The position numbers were made by a program, and so were the translations under genes. The notes below the pieces were generated by a model. The model made no database searches. It worked only from the letters and a program-made list of their open reading frames with translations, and was not told the DNA's origin. DNA of 9,027 nt from contig JASLXP010000866.1 in assembly GCA_030740295.1 (NCBI GenBank), positions 1 to 9,027 of the forward strand, read 5' to 3'. Source of the DNA: Planctomycetota bacterium (GTDB lineage Bacteria > Planctomycetota > PUPC01 > JACPCR01). Positions 4,808 through 9,027 of the stretch are shown piece after piece (position 1 is the stretch's first letter; the number at the start of each line of letters is the position of its first letter).

Positions 4808-7222
4808 TCACACCAATCCCCTCCTCTTCCTAATTAAACAATCCAGGGCGAACAGAAGGATAAACAACGCCAGCACGGCCGGGAGATTCCAGACTGAGAT
4901 GGTCAGTTCTTCGGTGTTGGTGTGGACGTCCAGTTTCAGGGCTTCGATGAGATTCTGGATTTGGGCGGGCGACCAGGTGGCGCCGCCGGTGAGCTCGGTG
5001 AAACGCGCCATAGCTTCCGGTTTGGCGCGGGGTTCTTCGAGCTCGCTGAGGCTTTCGCCGACTTTGAATTTCTCTTCGGCGATTTTGGATTGGGCTGCGG
5101 CGAGCCCGGCTTTGGCCTGGGCGATGAGAGCTTTGTCCTTCGAGGCTTCGACTTTCTTCAGGTTGAGTTCGGCCTTTTCGATTTCGGCAAGGACTTCGGA
5201 TTCGTTGTTGATGGCGGCGACCTTCCATTCGCCGGGCTCATCGACGGTGATGGGGTATTCGTAAACGCCGGGCTTGCTGCGGCTGTCTTTGGGGAAGATA
5301 CGCCAGGTCTTGCCGGAGGGTGTCGTTACCCGCACGGTCAGGTCGGCTTTGCGCAATGGATTGTAGATCCGATCGACGAGGCGGGTCGAGAGCGTGAGGG
5401 TTTGGCCCACTTCCGCGTCAGCCTGCTGGCGGGTGACTTGGGGACGTTCCGGTTCGAGGCGCGGGTCGGGCGAGAGATAACGAATGGCATTGCCCCAGAA
5501 GACACGGAAATAATCCTTGCCTTCGGGGATGCCGTCCCCTTCCGAACCAGCGGGGCGCATCATCTCCCAGCGCCAGGTGGTATCCATCGCCAGCGCAAGG
5601 ACGCGGCCTTTGCCGACATTCTGGAACGCGATGACCGGCATCGGTGTCTCTTCGTCCGCCTTCACGGCGAGGAGCGTCGCGCCGGGTTGGATTTCGCCAA
5701 CACGATTACAGCCGTTGATTTCCGGCAGCTCGAACCAAGCCGTGCGGTTGCCTTCGAAATCGCTCTCGAGCTGCATCAACTGGTGCGTGTAACCGAGCGG
5801 TGTGGGCTGCGGGCGAAACTTGCCTTTGATTTGAGGCTCAGGAGTGCGCTCGACTTTGAACGGCAGAATCGAAGAGAGCGGCGAGTCCTGGTAATTGCCG
5901 GCCGCATACACGTTGCGTCCGCCCATAGTCACGAGACCGCCGCCGCGGCGCTTCACGAAATCACCGAGCCAATACATTCTCGTTTCGCCGGGGTCGCCTT
6001 CACGGAAGTAAGTGCGGGGGATGTCGCCGAGGATGATGACGTCGTATTCGTGGAGATCCTCCTCCTGGTCGGGTAGTCCCGTGCCCTTGTTTTTGTGACG
6101 CATCTTGCCGCGGGCAAACCATCCCTGCTTCGGCAGCAGCGTGAGGCTGGCGACATCCATGACCGGATCGCGGGCGAGCCAGTGGCCGAGGACTTTGTGC
6201 TCGTGGCGGGGGACGTCGATGATGAGCACACGAATCGGCTGATCGATGACATCGACCGTGTGTTCGGCGACGAGAAGTTTGTCGGTCGCCGCGCCCTTGA
6301 TGCCGTCGACCACGATGCGATACGTGTAACGGCCCGGCTTGTCGGGCTTGATCGCAAAGCTGAGGTCGACCGGTTTGTCGGCGAGTCGGATGCCTTCCCG
6401 TGGCGGCAGCAGCGGCTTCTCCGCGCCCGCAAGCATGACCTGTGCACGGATGACCTGTCCTTTGAACGCCTGAGCCGAGAGGCGGGCGCGCAGGTAAAGG
6501 TGGTCACCGAGCCGGACGTAATCAGCGCCGTCAGTGACTTGCACCTTAGGCATGGTGCGGGTGTCTTCCTGCCCGAAGACGACCGCATGAACGGGCAGTC
6601 CCTTCGCCGCAAGAATCGGAGCAACGGCCGCGCCCTGGTCACCGGAAGTATCGTTGCCGTCGGTCAGCAGAATCGCCGCGCTGAGTTTGCTTTCACGTGC
6701 GGCCAGCTCTTTGAGGGTGTTCATGATGCGCGTCATGCCTTCGGTGGATGCTCCTTCGGCGCCGGCACGGAGTTTCCAGTCGAACGAGTAATTGGCGACG
6801 TGGGCACGATCGCCGACCGCGGCATCGAGCTTCGCGGAGAATTCGTCCGCTGTTGCGAGTCGTGATTTACCGTCAGCATCTTTGAGCGACATGCTGCCGG
6901 AGACATCTCTGAGGATCGCAATGTTCGGAGGCGAGTTGCGTTCGATGCGAGTCCGGATCTCGACCTGTGCCAGGATGACCGCGAGAAGTGCAAAACCGAA
7001 GAGCCGGAACACGGTGAGGATGATGCGAGTGCGGAACGGCATCCCGGCACGTGGCAGGAAATTAAGTCCTGCGGCAGCAATGGCAACGATCGCGAGGATT
7101 ACGAGAGCGATGTCGCTCAACGGGCTGAGGGAGATCCATTCCCATTCATTGACGCGAGTGATGGCATTGGGGTGTTTGTCGCCCGCAAACCAGAAGAGGA
7201 GATGCCGAAGGAGATCGTTCAT
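4808..7222 (-). CDS. Membrane-anchored VWA / glutamine-amidotransferase-like protein (804 aa)
   Basis: Two N-terminal helices (about 38-56 and 67-87) are followed by a VWA domain. Its metal-ion site is intact: D106-V-S108-G-S110 and T187-D188-G189, with T160 or T164 as the probable third element. Then come an Ig-like segment (about 225-325) and a glutamine-amidotransferase-like domain (about 330-590: IRVLIIDVPRHEHKVLGHWL, EYDVIILGDIPRTYF, FVKRRGGGLVTMGGRN, GRVLALAMDTTWRW). A second Ig-like part with a charged helical insert (676-720) follows, and a last helix (779-797) before RKRRGLV. No catalytic Cys is apparent in the amidotransferase-like part, so it is probably a binding domain. ATG 7222 is preferred over upstream GTG 7249 because AAAGGAG stands five bases before it, and the upstream codons are palindrome DNA. 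Such proteins accompany MoxR ATPases and DUF58 proteins and are thought to bind protein partners via the metal site. Substrate unknown. Confidence 0.9.
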   Translation of the reverse strand: MNDLLRHLLFWFAGDKHPNAITRVNEWEWISLSPLSDIALVILAIVAIAAAGLNFLPRAGMPFRTRIILTVFRLFGFALLAVILAQVEIRTRIERNSPPNIAILRDVSGSMSLKDADGKSRLATADEFSAKLDAAVGDRAHVANYSFDWKLRAGAEGASTEGMTRIMNTLKELAARESKLSAAILLTDGNDTSGDQGAAVAPILAAKGLPVHAVVFGQEDTRTMPKVQVTDGADYVRLGDHLYLRARLSAQAFKGQVIRAQVMLAGAEKPLLPPREGIRLADKPVDLSFAIKPDKPGRYTYRIVVDGIKGAATDKLLVAEHTVDVIDQPIRVLIIDVPRHEHKVLGHWLARDPVMDVASLTLLPKQGWFARGKMRHKNKGTGLPDQEEDLHEYDVIILGDIPRTYFREGDPGETRMYWLGDFVKRRGGGLVTMGGRNVYAAGNYQDSPLSSILPFKVERTPEPQIKGKFRPQPTPLGYTHQLMQLESDFEGNRTAWFELPEINGCNRVGEIQPGATLLAVKADEETPMPVIAFQNVGKGRVLALAMDTTWRWEMMRPAGSEGDGIPEGKDYFRVFWGNAIRYLSPDPRLEPERPQVTRQQADAEVGQTLTLSTRLVDRIYNPLRKADLTVRVTTPSGKTWRIFPKDSRSKPGVYEYPITVDEPGEWKVAAINNESEVLAEIEKAELNLKKVEASKDKALIAQAKAGLAAAQSKIAEEKFKVGESLSELEEPRAKPEAMARFTELTGGATWSPAQIQNLIEALKLDVHTNTEELTISVWNLPAVLALFILLFALDCLIRKRRGLV

Positions 7223-7227
7223 GCGGT

Positions 7228-7234
7228 CTCCTTT
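7228..7234 (-). promoter_or_regulatory. Ribosome-binding site deciding start 7222
   Basis: AAAGGAG on the minus strand, five bases before ATG 7222. It excludes the longer ORF from GTG 7249, whose first codons lie inside a CCACAAGCT palindrome. Confidence 0.7.
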
Positions 7235-7245
7235 CTGCATCGTGG

Positions 7246-7266
7246 CCACAAGCTGCCAGCTTGTGG
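7246..7266. repeat. Palindrome D2 (CCACAAGCT GCC AGCTTGTGG)
   Basis: Perfect 9-bp arms around GCC, preceded by GCATCGTGG. It sits just upstream of the ribosome-binding site of the VWA gene. Confidence 0.88.
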
Positions 7267-7276
7267 TCTTCTGAAC

Positions 7277-7324
7277 GACCCCTGCGGCCTTGTGCGGCAG
7301 GTGAAGAAGGTTGAACGGTTAGAG
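7277..7324 (+). repeat. 48-bp element E1 (direct)
   Basis: Runs from GACCCCTGCGGCC to GGTTAGAG and contains CCTGC...GCAGG arms. It is copy one of a 69-bp-period pair with E2. Confidence 0.88.
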
Positions 7325-7345
7325 GAAGAACGGTCTGAATGGGAC

Positions 7346-7393
7346 GACCCCTGCCGCCTTGTGCGGCAGGTGAAGGAGGTTGAAGAGTTAGAG
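7346..7393 (+). repeat. 48-bp element E2 (direct)
   Basis: Starts GACCCCTGCCGCC, with perfect 8-bp arms CCTGCCGC and GCGGCAGG around CTTGT, and ends GAGTTAGAG. It begins 69 bp after E1. Confidence 0.9.
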
Positions 7394-7410
7394 ACTGTGC
7401 CTGACGCATC

Positions 7411-7458
7411 GCTTAACCATTCGACCTGATTCACCTGCCAGGCAAGCTGGCAGGGGTC
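7411..7458 (-). repeat. 48-bp element E3 (inverted)
   Basis: The reverse complement starts GACCCCTGCCAGC and ends GGTTAA. It holds a CCTGCCAG/CTGGCAGG stem and is inverted relative to E1 and E2. Confidence 0.88.
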
Positions 7459-7479
7459 TGGTTCCGATTCTCCTCCTCT

Positions 7480-7527
7480 TTCTAACCATTCAACCTGATT
7501 CACCTGCCAGGCGAGCTGGCAGGGGTC
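7480..7527 (-). repeat. 48-bp element E4 (inverted)
   Basis: Inverted like E3 and begins 69 bp after it. The 21-base spacer (7459-7479) has the same length as the E1-E2 spacer (7325-7345). Confidence 0.88.
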
Positions 7528-7534
7528 TTTCTTT

Positions 7535-7575
7535 CGTAGCCATAAGCCGCCAGCTTGTGGTTTTCCAGGCTGTGG
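7535..7575. repeat. Palindrome D3, imperfect
   Basis: CGTAGCCATAAGCCGCCAGC followed by TTGTGG: a family-D palindrome with a mismatched stem, then a partial repeat of TGTGG. It shares the CGTAGCC lead with D1. Confidence 0.7.
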
Positions 7576-7586
7576 TGAAGCTGAGA

Positions 7587-7607
7587 CGACAAGCTGGCAG
7601 CTTGTCG
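7587..7607. repeat. Palindrome D4 (CGACAAGCT GGC AGCTTGTCG)
   Basis: Perfect 9-bp arms around GGC. It is the first element after the BatA-like stop (12-base gap) and the outer member of the repeat cluster that fills 7223-7619. Confidence 0.88.
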
Positions 7608-7619
7608 CTGCAATTCTCC

Positions 7620-9027
7620 TCATTCTTCGCCCTCCCTTAATTCTTCGTCGCGCTTGATGCTCAACAGGTAGGACGAAAGGGCTTCGACGAGATACACGAC
7701 AGCGAGAACCATCAGCAGAAGTCGCCATGCCTCGGTGCCTTTGGGGGCCAGCGAGGCAACGTTGGCGGGGGAGATCATTTGTGATGCGTCGCCGAAGAGT
7801 TGCTTGAGCGAATCTTCGCCGAACGGTTCAAGGCTGCTTTCGCTGGGGTCGTGGTTGACGCTGATGGGGCGGCGGTAGCCGGCGCTGTAGCTGAGCTGGG
7901 AGCGGCCGGGCTTTTCGAGCCAGTAGTTGCCTGCGGGGAGACCGTCCACCAGGGCCGTCTTGTGCGCGCTGATTTTCAGGGACTGGGGTTTCGACGAATC
8001 AGACTTTTCAGTTGCCTTCTCTTCATCCTTCTTCTTCACGCCCTCGATGGTCTTGCGCAATTGCAGTTCTTCGACGAAACGGAAAGCGGTGTCCGAAGCA
8101 TCGAGAACTGCGGGGCGTGAAGCGACGAGACTGTCGGGCGGCAGGACTCTCAGCCGGCCGGTGGCGTAATCCATCAGGCGCCAGATGAGCGGCGGGAACG
8201 CCTTGGCCATGGCGAGGTTGCCCCGGCTGAGCTCGACGCCGAAAGCGAACAGGATGACTCGTCCGGATTCCCGTTTGGCTTCGATGGCGATTGGGTGTCC
8301 GCTGGCTGTGCGGAGGAGGACGTTTGCGCCGGTTTCGATGGCACGGACTTCACGCAGCTTCTCGAAACGAATCACAGAAATTTCGGCCCGACGATAGTTC
8401 TTAAATGGATGCAGCCACGGGCCGGGATTGAACGTGACGCCTTCGCCGAACGGTTTCTGCGTCGGCTCGAGGCTCACGCGTTCGGGCTCTTTCAGTTCCT
8501 GGTCAGTGCCGATCTTGACGGGAGAGATGGGGCGCCGCTCACGTCCGCCGCTGCCGAGCGAGCCATTGAATTTCATCGGGTCGAGGGTGGCCGAGCAGAA
8601 GATGATGAGCGACTTGCCTTCACGGACGAAGGTATCGAGATCCGTCAGCGCCTCTTCCTGCAGCGAGCTGACATCGTAGAGAATGATCGTGTCGTATTTG
8701 CTGAGAGTCTGCGCAGGCAGCGCATCGGTGGTGATCTGCGTGGTGTCGAGTCCCGTACCAAAGGCGAGGCCGAGCTCACGGCCCGGGTTGAGGGCAAACT
8801 GCAGGATGCGGGCGCCGTCGATGGCTTCCTCTTCGAGCATCTCGACTCCGCCCCCGAGTGCTGCGAGCCTGGCATCTTCCGCGCTGACGGACTGGTCGGC
8901 ATCGGCCGCGCCATTGATGAGAAGGATACGTCGGGAATTGGCGACAACGAACGGCACTCGGAACTGATTATCCTCCTGGATGGCGTCCTTGGCGTTGATG
9001 GCGACCGCAGCGAAACTGCGCGCCGGA
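7620..9027 (-). CDS. BatA-like membrane protein, 5' end beyond the right edge
   Basis: 468 residues are visible. The frame is open to the right edge, so the GTG at 8957 is only an internal Val codon and the true start lies outside. The first visible residues, FAAVAINAKDAIQEDNQFRV, followed by RRILLINGAAD, match the central part of BatA/aerotolerance-regulator-type proteins, where a strand ending in 'D.i..DN.f' precedes an amidotransferase-like domain. That domain runs through YDTIILYDVSSLQEEALTDL, FVREGKSLIIFCSA and GRVILFAFGVELSRGNLAMA, with no obvious catalytic Cys. A low-complexity Lys/Glu/Ser stretch (VKKKDEEKATEKSDSSK) and an Ig-like part (ALVDGLPAGNYWLEKPG) follow. A C-terminal helix (LLLMVLAVVYLVEALSSYLL) is followed by an acidic tail. 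The N-terminal BatA helices and any VWA domain would be outside. It is expected to sit in the cytoplasmic membrane with the downstream VWA protein. The family call is good; the precise role is not established. Confidence 0.8.
   Translation of the reverse strand, partial: PARSFAAVAINAKDAIQEDNQFRVPFVVANSRRILLINGAADADQSVSAEDARLAALGGGVEMLEEEAIDGARILQFALNPGRELGLAFGTGLDTTQITTDALPAQTLSKYDTIILYDVSSLQEEALTDLDTFVREGKSLIIFCSATLDPMKFNGSLGSGGRERRPISPVKIGTDQELKEPERVSLEPTQKPFGEGVTFNPGPWLHPFKNYRRAEISVIRFEKLREVRAIETGANVLLRTASGHPIAIEAKRESGRVILFAFGVELSRGNLAMAKAFPPLIWRLMDYATGRLRVLPPDSLVASRPAVLDASDTAFRFVEELQLRKTIEGVKKKDEEKATEKSDSSKPQSLKISAHKTALVDGLPAGNYWLEKPGRSQLSYSAGYRRPISVNHDPSESSLEPFGEDSLKQLFGDASQMISPANVASLAPKGTEAWRLLLMVLAVVYLVEALSSYLLSIKRDEELREGEE

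Noticed and set aside
4922..6076. Plus-strand ORF of 384 codons
   Set aside because: It is antisense to the VWA protein, whose motifs and domain order are unmistakable; long antisense frames are common in GC-rich genes.
6095..6865. Plus-strand ORF of 256 codons
   Set aside because: Same reason: a shadow of the VWA domain region.
7223..7249. Longer start (GTG 7249) for the VWA protein
   Set aside because: The extra codons include palindrome D2, and the ribosome-binding site fits ATG 7222.
7277..7527. CRISPR array (48-bp repeats with 21-base spacers)
   Set aside because: Only two units per orientation, spacers that are too short and partly similar, inverted halves and no cas genes.
7219..7728. 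Minus-strand ORF of 169 codons spanning the BatA-VWA gap
   Set aside because: It starts inside the BatA-like gene in another frame and consists of translated D and E repeats (for example DPCQLAWQVNQVEWL twice).
8645..8947. Alternative-frame ORFs opposite or within the BatA-like gene
   Set aside because: Low-complexity Ser/Arg/Pro products, overshadowed by the main frame, which is open to the right edge.

Overview
The window is a GC-rich stretch in which every credible gene lies on the minus strand, so transcription runs from right to left. Base composition, gene content and dense intergenic palindromes suggest a member of the Planctomycetota/Verrucomicrobiota group, most likely Verrucomicrobiota. 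This is inferred from gene families; no marker gene is present. No tRNA, rRNA, CRISPR array, transposase or convincing intrinsic terminator was seen.

Read in the direction of transcription, the order is as follows. (1) The 3' part of a BatA-like membrane protein runs off the right edge (9027-7620). (2) A 397-nt gap (7619-7223) is filled with palindromic repeats. (3) A membrane-anchored protein follows with a von Willebrand factor A (VWA) domain and a glutamine-amidotransferase-like domain (7222-4808). (4) A 253-nt gap holds two hairpin elements. (5) Next is a three-helix membrane protein of the DUF4175-like type (4554-2716). (6) It overlaps by ATGA a secreted DUF4159-type protein (2719-1715). 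(7) Then comes a short region with a hairpin element, a broken mini-ORF and a small ORF (1505-1287). (8) The small ORF overlaps by ATGA an unrecognised exported protein that runs off the left edge (1290-1). The set BatA / VWA / DUF4175-like / DUF4159 is typical of the MoxR-DUF58-BatA gene clusters of these phyla. The MoxR ATPase and the DUF58 protein are probably just outside the right edge. The products are expected to work at or across the cytoplasmic membrane, but their cellular job is not established.

The unusual part is the repeat landscape. At least five families of short palindromic or tandem elements occupy almost every non-coding base: a ~70-bp hairpin in four copies, a 111-bp tandem duplication, a short GCTGCGAC/GTCGCAGC element, a CCACAAGCT/AGCTTGTGG element, and a 48-bp element in two direct and two inverted copies with a fixed 69-bp period. 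There are also octamer tandem arrays. In two genes (DUF4159 and the left-edge exported protein) the elements lie between a well-supported start codon and the hydrophobic core of the signal peptide. They stay open in the reading frame, so the proteins are predicted to carry repeat-encoded N-terminal extensions of about 65 and 130 residues. In both, an 8-bp tandem array sits directly before the signal-peptide core, and a start codon exists upstream in each of the three frames.
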